Origin: Gracilaria vermiculophylla
Lineage: Eukaryota > Rhodophyta > Florideophyceae > Gracilariales > Gracilariaceae
NCBI GenBank assembly: GCA_019155205.2
Contig: JAHNZQ020000277.1
Location: 567,801 to 605,300 of the forward strand
Direction of reading: 5' to 3'
Length of the DNA: 37,500 bases
The position numbers and the translations under genes were made by a program. The notes under the pieces are model-generated. The model was given only the letters and a program-made list of their open reading frames with translations, was not told where the DNA came from and ran no database searches. This document shows positions 17,374 through 27,272 of the stretch, one piece after another; position 1 is the stretch's first letter, and each line of letters begins with the position of its first letter.

Positions 17374-20142
17374 ATGTCCGCCTTCGGTGGCGGCGGCTTT
17401 GGCCAGCCGCCGCCCTTCGGCTCCTCCGCCTTCGGCTCCTCCGCACCAACTTTCGGCGCTTCCAGCGCTTTTGGCGCCCAGAGTAACTCGCTCTTCGGCC
17501 AGACACGATCCTCCTTCGCCGCCTTTGGCCAGTCCTCCTCCTTTGGCTCCTCCGCCGCCTTCGGATCCAGCTCGGTCTTCGGCGCCCAGTCTGCCCCGGC
17601 CTTCGGTAATGCCTTCGCTTCAAACTCCTTCGGAAGCAGCGCCTTCGGTTCCGCCCCCGCCTTTGGCTCGTCGCAGCCGTCGTTCGCTTCTTCTTCCGCC
17701 TTTGGCGCCGGTTCGTCGCTCTTCGGCTCCAACCAGCCGACTGGCTTCGCCTCGTCGGCCTCTGCCTTTGCCCAGTCTCAGCCCGCCTGGCAGCAGAGCG
17801 GCGCCGCTGTTTTCGGATCAGGCAGCGCATTTGGGACCAGCACTGCCGGCAGCACCCTTTTTGCGACCAATGCCAGCACCAACTCTCTGTTTGCTTCTCA
17901 GACCGCACCTGCGTTTGGCGCCGCTTCTCAGGGCACCAAAGGCGTCAACTGGCAGCTTACATTGGAGTACGAAACCCCTGGCGTCGCATCCAAGTACCAG
18001 AGTATTTCCATGATGCAGCAGTTCCGAGCCAAATCCTTGGAAGAACTTCGTGTTGAGGACTATGCCATAGGAAACAAAGGCGCCCAAACTACTGCCGGTG
18101 TGTTTGGATCTCAGCCACAGAACACTGCCTTCGGTGCTGCTTCCCAGCCGGCTTTCGGATCTGCAAATGCCTTTGGCAACACCCCTGCGTTAGGCAGCAC
18201 TACTCCTTTTGCACCATCTACAGGTTCGGCATTTGGCAGTACGGCATTTGGTCAGAGTTCTAGTGGATTTGGCGCTCAGACGGCCAACGTCTTCGGAACA
18301 AATCCCACGTCCTTTGGAACCCAGCCCTCTGGGTTTGGAAGTTCAGGATTTGCCCCTAGTGGTGGTTTTGGTGCGAATAACCAACAACAGGCCACCGCAT
18401 TTGGTCAGACCTCTGCGGTTGGATCTGCGAGTCAGCCAAACATGTTTAATACGAGCCAAACCGGTGGCAGCTTGTTTGGAAACACTGGATCCGCGTTTGG
18501 CACCGGATCGCAGAGCACAAGCCTGTTCGCCAGCCAACCTACTCAATTCGGAGCAACGCCACAACAGCCCGTTTTCGGCAATCCAAACACTGGAAATCAG
18601 GCCTCTTCCAACCCAAGTTTTGGGTTTGGAAGCTCGAGCGGTCTTTTTGCTCAGCAATCTGGAGGGTTCAATTTCACCTCTGGTCAAAACCAGGCCGTAC
18701 AACAGCAGACTGCATTCCCTTCCATCGGGGCGCCTCAGCCACAGGTCGGAGGAATACAAGGGTCACAACCCTCTCTTCCGGAAACTTATCAGGCTATAGC
18801 TCACCATCACGGATCGACCGTGGCCCCAGTCGGCGCTAATTATGGTACTGTTCTTCATAACTTACAAATGATAAAGGCGAAGGTTGATGAACAGCAACGA
18901 ATACTTGCAGAGCAAGCAAAGCAAAACTCAAACACCGTACAGAAACCCAACGGAAACTCTGCGGTTGTAATTTTGCCATCACCGTCTTTGGTGAAAGTAT
19001 ATTCCAGCAGGGATTCCGTTTCACGGACTCAAGGCTTGATTTCCCAAACCCCTTTCCGCACGAGGACAAGAGGCTCGGTCGCGCGTATGGGCGAACTTGC
19101 AGGATACACCCCCAAGATTTCGGGAACACCAATCCGGGAAAAGGACAGCTCTGAGAGTGCGGATGCGGAGGGCAAGAAACTTGTCCCTGTGACTCCAATG
19201 TCTCTAAAACTGACGCCACTGTTCACCCCGAAGCAGTTCAGCATTACTAGGCGAAAATCAACTCCTCTTTCGGAAGGTGCAACACCCATGCGATCTTCAA
19301 GAATGTTGCCACTACCATCAGCTTTCAGAGAAAGCACACCGAGTCCAATTCGCAGCAGGTCTCAGTATAGTGATGATATGGAGGGTACGCACCCAAGTGT
19401 TGGAACTTCCCGAAGGTCCTTAACTCCTCAAGCAGTCAAGAAGAAAGAGTTACACTTCATGAAAATGAATGGTGTGAAAACTGGCGAACGGGACAGAGTC
19501 AATCATCGTCGCTTGAGCACTTCTGGAGAACCTGTTAGCATTCTTCGTAAACCGAAGCGAGGTAATGACGAGGAACTTAAGGAGCTCGACGAAAAGAATT
19601 ATACCGGCCGATTGTCAAATAACGAGGACTTCATGTGGGCTCATACTAGACCTTCAACATGGAGCAAGAAGCAAGGTCTCGATTCCGAGGAGCAGTACAT
19701 GCCAGAAAAGTACCTGCCATACTTATCAAAAGAGGGCTTTTACATTGAACCGAGCCTTCCCGAATTGGCAGCCAGAGATATGACAGAGTTGCAGATGGTT
19801 AAAGGTTTTACCGTAGGGAGACGCGGTCACGGTAAGATTGAATGGCTTGAACCGGTTGATGTTCGGGGCCTGGACTTGGATCTCGCCGTAGATATTCAAA
19901 AAGGCGAATTTGCTGTTTATCCAGAGAGGGACGCTGGACAATTGGATGCCGCAGCTCGAGTAACACTTGAGAACATGTTCAAAAAGAAGTCAGCAGAGAC
20001 CTCTTCGGAAGATGCAGAACTAGAAGAGCGATACATCAGAAAACTGAAGTCGTTTTGCCACAGAAATGGTTTGGAGTTCGTGGATTACAACTCAGAAACT
20101 GGGCAGTGGACCTTTGACGTGCCTAACTTCTCGCAAAACTAA
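17374..20142 (+). CDS. NUP98: Nucleoporin Nup98 (FG repeats, GLEBS motif, autopeptidase domain), no Nup96 fusion
   Basis: 922 residues from ATG 17374 (MSAFGGGGFGQPPPFGSSAF); the frame is open upstream but only through a C-rich leader. Residues 1-185 and ~240-470 are dense FG repeats of AFG, GFG, SLFG and VFG type, forming the permeability barrier of the nuclear pore. Residues ~190-238 are a GLEBS motif (KYQSISMMQQF..KSLEELRVEDY), the binding site for the mRNA export factor Gle2/Rae1. A Ser/Pro/Arg linker follows, then from ~785 the autopeptidase domain (GFYIEPSLPEL, VKGFTVGRRGHGKI, VDVRGLDLDLAV, FAVYPE, TGQWTFDVPNFSQN). The protein ends three residues after the F|S position, so there is no Nup96 part as in the animal and fungal precursor. 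The usual H-F-S is N-F-S here. The gene shares a divergent promoter with the SET gene. Confidence 0.96.
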   Translation: MSAFGGGGFGQPPPFGSSAFGSSAPTFGASSAFGAQSNSLFGQTRSSFAAFGQSSSFGSSAAFGSSSVFGAQSAPAFGNAFASNSFGSSAFGSAPAFGSSQPSFASSSAFGAGSSLFGSNQPTGFASSASAFAQSQPAWQQSGAAVFGSGSAFGTSTAGSTLFATNASTNSLFASQTAPAFGAASQGTKGVNWQLTLEYETPGVASKYQSISMMQQFRAKSLEELRVEDYAIGNKGAQTTAGVFGSQPQNTAFGAASQPAFGSANAFGNTPALGSTTPFAPSTGSAFGSTAFGQSSSGFGAQTANVFGTNPTSFGTQPSGFGSSGFAPSGGFGANNQQQATAFGQTSAVGSASQPNMFNTSQTGGSLFGNTGSAFGTGSQSTSLFASQPTQFGATPQQPVFGNPNTGNQASSNPSFGFGSSSGLFAQQSGGFNFTSGQNQAVQQQTAFPSIGAPQPQVGGIQGSQPSLPETYQAIAHHHGSTVAPVGANYGTVLHNLQMIKAKVDEQQRILAEQAKQNSNTVQKPNGNSAVVILPSPSLVKVYSSRDSVSRTQGLISQTPFRTRTRGSVARMGELAGYTPKISGTPIREKDSSESADAEGKKLVPVTPMSLKLTPLFTPKQFSITRRKSTPLSEGATPMRSSRMLPLPSAFRESTPSPIRSRSQYSDDMEGTHPSVGTSRRSLTPQAVKKKELHFMKMNGVKTGERDRVNHRRLSTSGEPVSILRKPKRGNDEELKELDEKNYTGRLSNNEDFMWAHTRPSTWSKKQGLDSEEQYMPEKYLPYLSKEGFYIEPSLPELAARDMTELQMVKGFTVGRRGHGKIEWLEPVDVRGLDLDLAVDIQKGEFAVYPERDAGQLDAAARVTLENMFKKKSAETSSEDAELEERYIRKLKSFCHRNGLEFVDYNSETGQWTFDVPNFSQN

Positions 20143-20424
20143 TCGCGTATCTTCACAAATACGAATTCAACAAGCAATATCTTTTATCTCTCCCACACTA
20201 GCCCCCACCCTTGTCACTGCTAAGATCCCTACTACCTCGCTTGAGGGTCTTGCTTACATCACTTATATACGTTTTTAGCCTTGCACAGATAGAACTGTCT
20301 CTACACACAGCCGTAACAATCCGAAATACCTTTACCCAAGTTCATTATCTCAAATCATCCCTTTGTCGCTCCGGGACTTTCTTGTCCATTATCAAGCTGT
20401 TCTTCAGTCGCCCTGATTCCAGAG
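20143..20424. other. Convergent 3' region between Nup98 and the eIF4B-like gene
   Basis: 282 nt of AT-richer sequence between two stop codons. It should contain both 3' UTRs, possibly overlapping. No canonical AATAAA is seen on either strand and no gene is found. Confidence 0.4.
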
Positions 20425-21855
20425 CTAAGAATCTGATACTGCCGGAGCAATACGACTTTCAGCACCATGACTCTCTTTCTCTTTGACTGGAAAGTCGTCC
20501 CGCGGCTCTGTTTGCCCCACATTTTCTCGCGTCAAGGCACGGGGAGCACGCCGACTGAACCCTCTACCAGAGTGGCGATGGTTTGATCCGACAGGACGAC
20601 GTTGATTCGAACGGACTGTAGTCCAGTCGCTTTCACCTTCATCCCTGGCATCCTGAGATTCCACCACATTCTTCGTACTTTCCGCAGTGGCTTCCTTGTT
20701 GGAGCTACTCTCATGCGAAGCTTCTCTGCGTGGGGAACTTTTTCTCGCTTCGATTGGATGAGATCGTTCTCTTGCTGCACCCCAGTCTCTGTCACGCGGC
20801 GCCGCAGCCGGTTTTGAAGGTGTGCTTCCGACATTGTGGGCGCCTTGTCTCGTTCTCCTCTCTGTAACTCCCGAGGTGTCACGGCGCCAGTTTTCTCGGG
20901 ATAGCGATGCCTCCTTCTCGACCTGAGGTTTGGCGTCTTGGTCTTCAGTCACTTCTTGTAGTCGAGCCCCACGCCCTTCCGAAAAATCCACATCGCGAAC
21001 AGCTTTTCTCACCTTTTCCACCTCAGGTTCAATTGGTCCCTTTCTCGCAGTCCAGTCTACTTCTGCCTGTTGGCGTGGGAACGTTGGCTCTACTGGGCGT
21101 CTTCGCACATCCGCCCAGCTCCCCTCGCTGTGACTCTTCGAGGACTCCGCTTCGATAGGACCCTTCCTCGCACCCCAGTCACGCTCTTTGGTTTCGCCAG
21201 CGAACTCCGCTTCAACCGGCCCTTTCCGAGCGGCCCAGTCCGCTTCAGTGGTAGAAGGTGCAGCCCCTTCGGCGTCAACTGGGCGACGTACACTCCAGTT
21301 CGGCTCTGCCTTCTGCTGTGAAAACTCCGCCTCGATCGGTCCTTGTCGAGCACTGCCCCACTGGTCGTCTGAAATATTTCTCGCCGCCGAGACTTCGGCC
21401 TCGACGGGACCTTTGCGCGCACCCCAGTCGCGCTCCCCTCCGCTGGATTCAAAAGCAGATTCGACGGGACCTCTTCGCATGCCGTCCCAGTTGCGCTCAG
21501 GGCCAGCAGCGTCTTCGGTGTCCAAAGGGCCGCGGCGTATGTCGCCCCAGTCTCGCTCGGGTCCAGCACCAAAGCCAGCACCATCAGGATCATCAAGGGG
21601 TCCTTTACGCGTCCAGTCACGGTCGTCAAAGTCCGCGTCGGCGTCGTAGTTTCGGTCTCGGTTGGTTCGCTCCTTGTATCCGCGCGAGTTGTACTCTGGA
21701 CGCCCTCCCTCTGCTTCCCACTCTTCTGGGGCCTTGGGAGCAGTGGGCAAGGCGGCAAGGTCGGGGTCAACTCCTGCCTTGGGCACATCTTGAGTGAACT
21801 CTGCGAGCGAGAGCACCACCTTCTTCTTACTCTGTCCGGGTTTCTTCTTCCCCAT
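20425..21855 (-). CDS. eIF4B-like protein with tandem D/N-W-x-x-R repeats
   Basis: 476 residues from ATG 21855. It starts MGKKKPGQSKKKVVLSLAEF, resembling the Lys-rich, LSL.EF-type N-terminus of fungal and plant eIF4B. Residues ~75-285 hold about ten imperfect repeats built on W-x-x-R-[KR]-G-P-[VI]-E (for example RDWGARKGPVEAE and ADWAARKGPVEAE), spaced about 18-27 residues apart. More decayed copies follow (RDWGAARER, SDWTTVRSN). The C-terminus is charged and disordered. Yeast Tif3 (eIF4B) has a comparable array of short W/R-containing repeats that bind RNA and the 40S subunit and stimulate eIF4A helicase. I infer the same cytoplasmic role. No RRM is visible, which weakens the assignment; another RNA-binding or stress-granule protein is possible. 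It converges with Nup98. Confidence 0.6.
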   Translation of the reverse strand: MGKKKPGQSKKKVVLSLAEFTQDVPKAGVDPDLAALPTAPKAPEEWEAEGGRPEYNSRGYKERTNRDRNYDADADFDDRDWTRKGPLDDPDGAGFGAGPERDWGDIRRGPLDTEDAAGPERNWDGMRRGPVESAFESSGGERDWGARKGPVEAEVSAARNISDDQWGSARQGPIEAEFSQQKAEPNWSVRRPVDAEGAAPSTTEADWAARKGPVEAEFAGETKERDWGARKGPIEAESSKSHSEGSWADVRRRPVEPTFPRQQAEVDWTARKGPIEPEVEKVRKAVRDVDFSEGRGARLQEVTEDQDAKPQVEKEASLSRENWRRDTSGVTERRTRQGAHNVGSTPSKPAAAPRDRDWGAARERSHPIEARKSSPRREASHESSSNKEATAESTKNVVESQDARDEGESDWTTVRSNQRRPVGSNHRHSGRGFSRRAPRALTRENVGQTEPRDDFPVKEKESHGAESRIAPAVSDS

Positions 21856-22946
21856 TTTAGTCGGAGGCGCGAACGGAAGGCTTATTCAGTGGGAAAAGCA
21901 GGAGAAATTCCGTGGGATCGAAGGCGCAGAAGTGCGGAGACACGGCCTGGACGCAAAGCTTTGAAGTTGACCGGCGGCGCCGCCCAAGCACAGCAAACGG
22001 CTGAGGCGGCCCCCCCCAGGAGACTGGAGAATCTACCCTTTGTACAGTGAGGGTGAAAACTACCCAACGGTGGGCGCAGAGCAGCGGGCAATCCACAAAA
22101 GATTTTAGGAAAATTAGAAAACAGGAATGCTCTGGCATACACAGCAGACCCGTCCCGTTTCGATGAACATCCGCACGGTCTCGTGAACGTCCCAGACGCG
22201 CTTGACTGCTTGGCAAGTCCCAGACAGACAGGAAATGCTTTGAGGTGTAAGGATACCTTTGCAGATAGATTACGTAGCTTTCAAGACATCTCTTCTACCT
22301 TACGACAAGACCGTTAGGGCTTGGGGTTTCAATCGCGACTTAGCTGCTCCAATAAAGAAATTGCCTTCATTTGAGGCATCCTAAAATCCCGTTGTGTCTC
22401 TTTCTCTTATGTTAAAACAGCACTGATAGCAAACGGGATCATCGATACCCTTTGAGAACAGAGGTCCTCCGAATAGAGAGGAATTCCAAGACCCACCGAT
22501 TGTGGTCTGCCTTCTCCAGTCTTTCAGAAAACGCGCATTGAAACACGACTCAGCCAGCGTACGACCAAATTAGCTGCAGACACCATCATGAGAGTTCCGT
22601 CAACTGCATAGCAGTTATGAACAATATACTGTGTAACAGTTATGAAAAACATCCTTCCCATAGACAAACGTACAAAATACCTACATCGAAAGCAGCAATG
22701 GGATGAAGTATCGCAACCGCGCCCGTTTATATTTTGCAAGAAGATGAACAGCCACCTTGTAAATCTGTCCGGAGTGGAAAGCCATGATGTTCACCGGACC
22801 ATGTAACGCCTGCCAAAGTAATGGAGAGCATGAGTTATTCACAGAACGCGGAGAATTTGGGCTCTAAAGATCTCCAGCTTACTAACCTTTTCATTGATCG
22901 TAAACGCTTAATATATGCACTTGCCCTGGCATCACCTGCGACGGGA
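21856..22946. other. Intergenic region: eIF4B-like promoter and gamma-tubulin 3' region
   Basis: About 1.1 kb with no assignable gene. The left part includes a CCCCCCC run near 22011. The right part (22200-22900) is near-balanced in GC with frequent stops in all frames. I checked both strands by eye for tRNA and snRNA signatures and saw none. Confidence 0.45.
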
Positions 22947-24377
22947 TTACGGAACTCTACTCCCTGCAACTCCATCCATTCTCCCAGATGCGCCTTTCGG
23001 GCCCCGTTGGAGAGGCACACTGCCGCCACTCGAAGCCCACTCAATGTAATTATCACACTCAGCAGCCTCATATTCATCGATCAACTCTTGAACTGCTTCC
23101 CGACTAGAATCAAATTCATCAAGGCTTCCTGCAAAAAGCCGCTCCTTTCGATACGATTCCAGGAAAGCGTTTCGTTTCCGCAGCTTGTCATACTGCTTCA
23201 CGGTTCGAACGAATAAGGTCCTGATGCTGGTATGGTTTGCCAACATAAGCCCGCTCACTCTGTTTTCGGTCTTCAAGTAGGGGCTTCTTCGTGACAACGC
23301 GACCTGAACGGAAGCGGGCCCCCATCGAATAAACTCAGCCAAGCCACGTTCTCTAATTCTTTGCAGGCTTTTATGTACCTGTGTGGGATCAACTTCCCCT
23401 TGAATCACATCTAGGATGGACATGTACATTCCGTTTCTGGTGGGGACAGACACCATCTGATTCTTTGACTGCAACAGACGGCGCATCACATCCAACACGG
23501 ACGTCTTTCGAACTTTAGAGCCTGATGTTTGTGTGCCGTCGAGCACGGTCCACGGCGTGTACCCGGTCAACAAGAAATGGCATGATGGGGTAGGAATTAG
23601 AGATGCAGTCAGTCCAACGAGATCATTGTTCATGTAGCCAGGATAACGCAAGGTACTGGTACTAGCCGCCATCACGGTGGAGACCAAAGAGTTGACTTGC
23701 TCAAATGTGGGGTTTTCCACGTGCAGACGGTCTTCAGCGACGCGATTCAACGCTGTGTTATCGAGTACTACGACGCTGTCAGCATTGAGCGTGAGCCTCT
23801 TTAGAGCTAAAAGCGCATTGTATGGCTGCACCACAACGTCAGAGCCTTCTTGTTGGTTGGGAAACACTGAATACGTTTGAATGAGCTTTTTTGGAAACCG
23901 ATCGTTCAGCCTTTCGAGCAGATAGGATCCGAGTCCCGATCCGGTTCCGCCCGCCACGGAATGGCATAGCGCGAAACCTTCCAGCGAATCACTTCCATCG
24001 GCTTCTCGTTCAATCATCTCCATGAGCTCCTCTTCTTTGTCCTCTCCTTGTTGGTATCCACTTGCCCAATTATTTCCAGCACCTCCCCCGGATGGAGCAA
24101 CGAAAATGTTTTCGGGGTTGTACAGGTTGCGGTAGTTTGATGTTTGAATAGTATTGATGACTCGTGGCTCCAGGTCAATCAGCAAGGCTCTTGGAATGTA
24201 TTGATCGTCATCAGCTTGGTAGAAAAAGACATCTTTGCGGTCGCCTGTGCCGTCTCGGGCATAATCGGCCAAGATACCGTTTGGTTGGATACCATGTTCT
24301 GCGCACAACTGCTTCCAGAATTCAGCGCCTATCTGATTTCCGCATTGCCCTACTTGTATTGTGATCACCTCCCTCAT
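22947..24377 (-). CDS. TUBG: Gamma-tubulin
   Basis: Nucleates microtubules as the core of gamma-tubulin complexes at spindle poles or nuclear envelope sites. 476 residues from ATG 24377 ([20 protein letters not shown]). The GTPase landmarks are intact: GQCGNQIG at the N-terminus, [12 protein letters not shown], the nucleotide-binding [16 protein letters not shown], and the T5-loop region SDVVVQPYN. Gamma-specific features include [12 protein letters not shown] and [12 protein letters not shown]. This separates it from alpha- and beta-tubulin. Human gamma-tubulin has about 451 residues; here the protein continues past the normal end (YIEWAS) with about 25 Gly/Ser/Arg-rich residues. It diverges from the ARL5 gene across an 844-nt spacer. 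Confidence 0.97.
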   Translation of the reverse strand: MREVITIQVGQCGNQIGAEFWKQLCAEHGIQPNGILADYARDGTGDRKDVFFYQADDDQYIPRALLIDLEPRVINTIQTSNYRNLYNPENIFVAPSGGGAGNNWASGYQQGEDKEEELMEMIEREADGSDSLEGFALCHSVAGGTGSGLGSYLLERLNDRFPKKLIQTYSVFPNQQEGSDVVVQPYNALLALKRLTLNADSVVVLDNTALNRVAEDRLHVENPTFEQVNSLVSTVMAASTSTLRYPGYMNNDLVGLTASLIPTPSCHFLLTGYTPWTVLDGTQTSGSKVRKTSVLDVMRRLLQSKNQMVSVPTRNGMYMSILDVIQGEVDPTQVHKSLQRIRERGLAEFIRWGPASVQVALSRRSPYLKTENRVSGLMLANHTSIRTLFVRTVKQYDKLRKRNAFLESYRKERLFAGSLDEFDSSREAVQELIDEYEAAECDNYIEWASSGGSVPLQRGPKGASGRMDGVAGSRVP

Positions 24378-25221
24378 AATGAATCAATATCGTTGGTTAG
24401 AACCAAGATTGTGCACGTCAGCAGGTTTTATAGAGAAGCGTTTGTGGCAGGAGATTGCGCAGCTTCGCAACTCCGCAGGCTGTTGAAGACAGCCAAAGCT
24501 GTTTCTAGCCGTAACGGATGTGATGTCAATGCGTTCTGTGCAAAGGATGTCTGCAAGGGCTCTCGGTACGGCTATGCGCAAGAAACGAACGTCAGTTACA
24601 ACTGCAGACCAATTAAAGGCGCGTTTCTTCGCACCACGGGGAGAGACTGTGCTGGTCTGGCGGGGATTTGAATTCCCGCATTTCGAAGATCAAACATAAA
24701 AAGATCGAAAGCTGCGATCATCGTGCATCTTTCAAATTCTTCAATTGTACAATTTACTGTGTCGTGAAATAATTACGAGCCAATTACCCCCACTGGCGCC
24801 GTAAGGTGTACGCGGGATGAGAAAGCCCGTGGTGACTGCCGCAGCCGCGCCGAGGGGCGGTGCAGTCCTGAAGATTGCCATCTTGTGCACTTGCGGGAGA
24901 AGGTAACTCCAGCGGGCTGCGGGTGCTAGTCTGGTGAGGCCTTGTACAACCTTTGCACGAGCTGTGTACACTTGTATCAAAAGCTATCCCAGCGAGCATC
25001 CCTACCTTAAACTTTGCGCCGGCTCCATCTCCGTTTTGAGCGGGACGCTTTGATTCGTGAGCTGGACTTTCCGCCCACAGGTCTCGCATACATTCATTCC
25101 TGGCTTGGTTTGCATTCGGACTGTGTGCCGTTTCCTTCACCACGAAGGGGTAGGCGACGCGACGCAACGATCCGGGCGCGAGCATTTGGCAGCCGCCGAC
25201 CCGTCCCAATCGTATGTTGCG
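24378..25221. promoter_or_regulatory. Divergent spacer between gamma-tubulin and ARL5
   Basis: 844 nt holding both promoters. A GC-stemmed hairpin at 24660-24679 (GCGGG..CCCGC with an AT-rich loop) superficially resembles a tRNA T-arm but lacks the rest of a cloverleaf. Short open frames on both strands have no recognisable product. Confidence 0.4.
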
Positions 25222-25964
25222 ATGGGGATTTTGTTCTCTAACCTGTGGCGAAGAATTTCAGGTTTTCGCGAAGTCAAGGTTCGTTTCCAGAAGGCCGCTT
25301 CCAATACCAAAAGCAGTCATAGTTTGTTGTTCGTCGGCGAGAGTACTGACAGCCCCTCACCATCTGCACCTCAATGGCATCGTCATAGATATGCATGATT
25401 GGACTCGATGCTGCCGGTAAGACTACAATTCTCTACAAGCTCCATCTGGGAGAGGTGGTATCAACGTATCCCACTATCGGCTCCAACGTTGAGGAGGTAT
25501 CATACAAGAATATGAGCTTCCAGGTTTGGGATCTGGGAGGCCAAGACATGCTTCGTCAGACATGGAAAACTTACTTTGTAAATACTCATGCGCTCATAAT
25601 GGTTGTGGACTCTGCCGATACAAACCGCCTGGATCTGGCAAGAAACGAGCTTCATGCTGTTCTTGACACTGACGAACTTCGCGACAGTTGCGTGCTGATC
25701 TTTGCCAACAAGCAAGATCTAAAAGAAGCGCTTACTGCAGCTGAGCTTTCTGAGGCCTTAGCTTTGCACACCATACGAACCCACGACTGGCACATACAAG
25801 TAAGCCCTCGAGTCTGTTCATTTTTTCGCGGGCCGTGGTTCAACCGACAACTTACTAACGTCATGCTCGTCTTACGTCCTACTTCGCAGGCATGCAGCGC
25901 GCTCAAGGGAGAAGGTCTCTACGAAGGCCTGGAATGGATTACAACACATGTACGACAAGAGTGA
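25222..25964 (+). CDS. ARL5: ARL5-type ARF-like small GTPase (three exons)
   Basis: Spliced model: exons 25222-25278, 25389-25799 and 25890-25964, joined in phase 0, giving 180 residues (human ARL5 has 179). The N-terminus MGILFSNLW carries Gly2 for myristoylation and the amphipathic helix. The P-loop is GLDAAGKT (24-31), the switch I Thr is T48 in [10 protein letters not shown], switch II is WDLGGQ (66-71) with the catalytic Gln71, and the base-specificity motif is NKQD (126-129). The end, [20 protein letters not shown], closely matches ARL5 and is restored only by removing intron 2. ARL5 acts at the trans-Golgi, where it recruits the GARP tether for endosome-to-Golgi transport. An ATG-initiated frame beginning at 25395 would lack the N-terminal helix and half the P-loop strand, so the spliced model is preferred. 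It is the only clearly interrupted gene here. Confidence 0.95.
25279..25388 (+). other. ARL5 intron 1 (110 nt)
   Basis: Begins GT (GTTCGTTT) and ends AG (CATCGTCATAG). Removal joins REVK to [13 protein letters not shown] in frame, matching the ARL5 family exactly at this point. Confidence 0.9.
25800..25889 (+). other. ARL5 intron 2 (90 nt, no in-frame stop)
   Basis: Begins GTAAGCCC and ends TTCGCAG. Removal joins WHIQ to ACSALKGEG. Its length is a multiple of three and it has no in-frame stop, so retention would insert 30 residues rather than truncate the protein. Confidence 0.92.
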
Positions 25965-26501
25965 ACGTGCAACACTTTTCTCTGCTGATAAGTTTCTAGC
26001 AATTTAGACAGTCGCCGTATACCGTGGTCTTCTAATCGCCCTCGAAAAAAGAAAAACCGCTCGCGAAGATCCCGACTGGACGCTAACTTTTGAGAACGTG
26101 AGCATACGCTGTTCTGCTGTCGTTCGCGCTCGTTATTCGCTCGCACCGTGCATCGCAAGAGGTAGCGTTGCTTCGGAGAACAACTCTTGTCTGCAGCATG
26201 AACGGGCCTGTGAAAATTTGTGGCAGGTTGCTGTCGGGGGCAGCACGTAAACCATCCTCTCAATAGAATTAGAGGGGCATAAAGCAAAACAGTCGCTTGG
26301 TTGATGTGCTTTGTAGATTGTTGGATAGCAGCAAATTCGCAATGTGTTTCGAGCATGAAAGGAACTGAATTGTAATAAACATGAGCGATGTCTGCGGCGC
26401 ACGTTGAACGCGCTCCGGGGTGCCACTGCAACGCAAGCTGCTCAACGCGAACGGTATGGGCTACAAAGCACGCCGCAAAGACAACAACATTAATGGCTGT
26501 T
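25965..26501. other. Convergent 3' region between ARL5 and SF3A2
   Basis: 537 nt between two stop codons. It includes a purine run AAAAAAGAAAAA near 26045 and no gene I can support. The long minus-strand frame at 25919-26704 crosses the SF3A2 end out of frame and is a chance opening. Confidence 0.4.
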
Positions 26502-27272
26502 CTACATGGGATGATCGATACCCGCAAACGGGTCGTTTGGCTTTGATGTCTGATTGTGCTCTTGCGCGCCTTTTCCACTGTCGGATTGTGGCAGAGCAGG
26601 GGTGGCTTTTGCGGGGGTTTGCGGTTTGTCGAAAAAGAACTGTAGGGTGAACGTGTTGTGCTCTCGATCCCAGTGAGTAAAAAAGCGCCCTTCCGTTTTG
26701 TCAATGGGCATGTTGGGGATCTTGAAGGCGACGGTTTCGTACGGCTCGGCGGCGAAAAGCAAGTACTGGTAGCGGGGGTCCGGGCGCTGCTTTTTCTGCT
26801 CGAAGGCGCTCATGAAGCGGTGTCGCGGCTGAAAGCCGTGGGCGATTTGCGGGTACGACAGCTGGAAGAGCAGGCTGAGCTGCGCCGTGTCGGGGTCCTT
26901 CTGCTTGGTGATCTGGTAGCCGGGGGTGCCGATCTTGAGGCGGTGGTCGAACTTTCGGCGCGCGGAGTGCGGCAGGGGGGCGCGCGGCCTGGCGGCTTCG
27001 TTGTGGGACTCCCTCGCGGCTCGGCGCTTGAGGTTGCTCTGGTGGCGCCTGCCTTGCGTGTGGGCCAGGTAGTTGCCTTCGTTGGCGTGGAGCGTGAGGC
27101 ATAGTTTGCACTCGTAGGTGCCCAGATGGTTGCGCATGAAGTAGGGGTCGTTCTTGAGGTCAACCGTGTCCATGGCAAGCTCCCTTAGGCGCTGCTTCCT
27201 TGCGAGTGCCTCATGGTCTTTGGAGGCGACCCCGCCTCCGCCCGTCTTTGATCCCCAGTCGCGGTACGCCAT
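26502..27272 (-). CDS. SF3A2: Splicing factor 3A subunit 2 (SF3A2 / SAP62 / Prp11)
   Basis: Subunit of the SF3a complex of the U2 snRNP, which stabilises U2 on the branch point during prespliceosome assembly in the nucleus. 256 residues from ATG 27272. The order of conserved blocks matches the family: KTGGGGVAS (9-17), NDPYFMRNHLGTYECKLC (41-58) leading into a matrin-type C2H2 finger (C55, C58, H71, H77), HTQGRRHQSNLKRRAA, then IGTPGYQITKQKDPDT, PQIAHGFQPRHRFMSAFEQ, YQYLLFAAEPYETVAFKIP and GRFFTHWDREHNTFTLQFFF. The long Pro-rich tail of the human protein is absent, as in fungi and plants. It fits a genome that keeps introns in few genes. Its 5' end faces a 2.1-kb divergent spacer. Confidence 0.98.
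   Translation of the reverse strand: MAYRDWGSKTGGGGVASKDHEALARKQRLRELAMDTVDLKNDPYFMRNHLGTYECKLCLTLHANEGNYLAHTQGRRHQSNLKRRAARESHNEAARPRAPLPHSARRKFDHRLKIGTPGYQITKQKDPDTAQLSLLFQLSYPQIAHGFQPRHRFMSAFEQKKQRPDPRYQYLLFAAEPYETVAFKIPNMPIDKTEGRFFTHWDREHNTFTLQFFFDKPQTPAKATPALPQSDSGKGAQEHNQTSKPNDPFAGIDHPM

Noticed and set aside
24660..24679. Hairpin resembling a tRNA T-arm
   Set aside because: The loop is not TTCRA-type with proper spacing, and no anticodon arm, D-arm or acceptor stem can be drawn around it.
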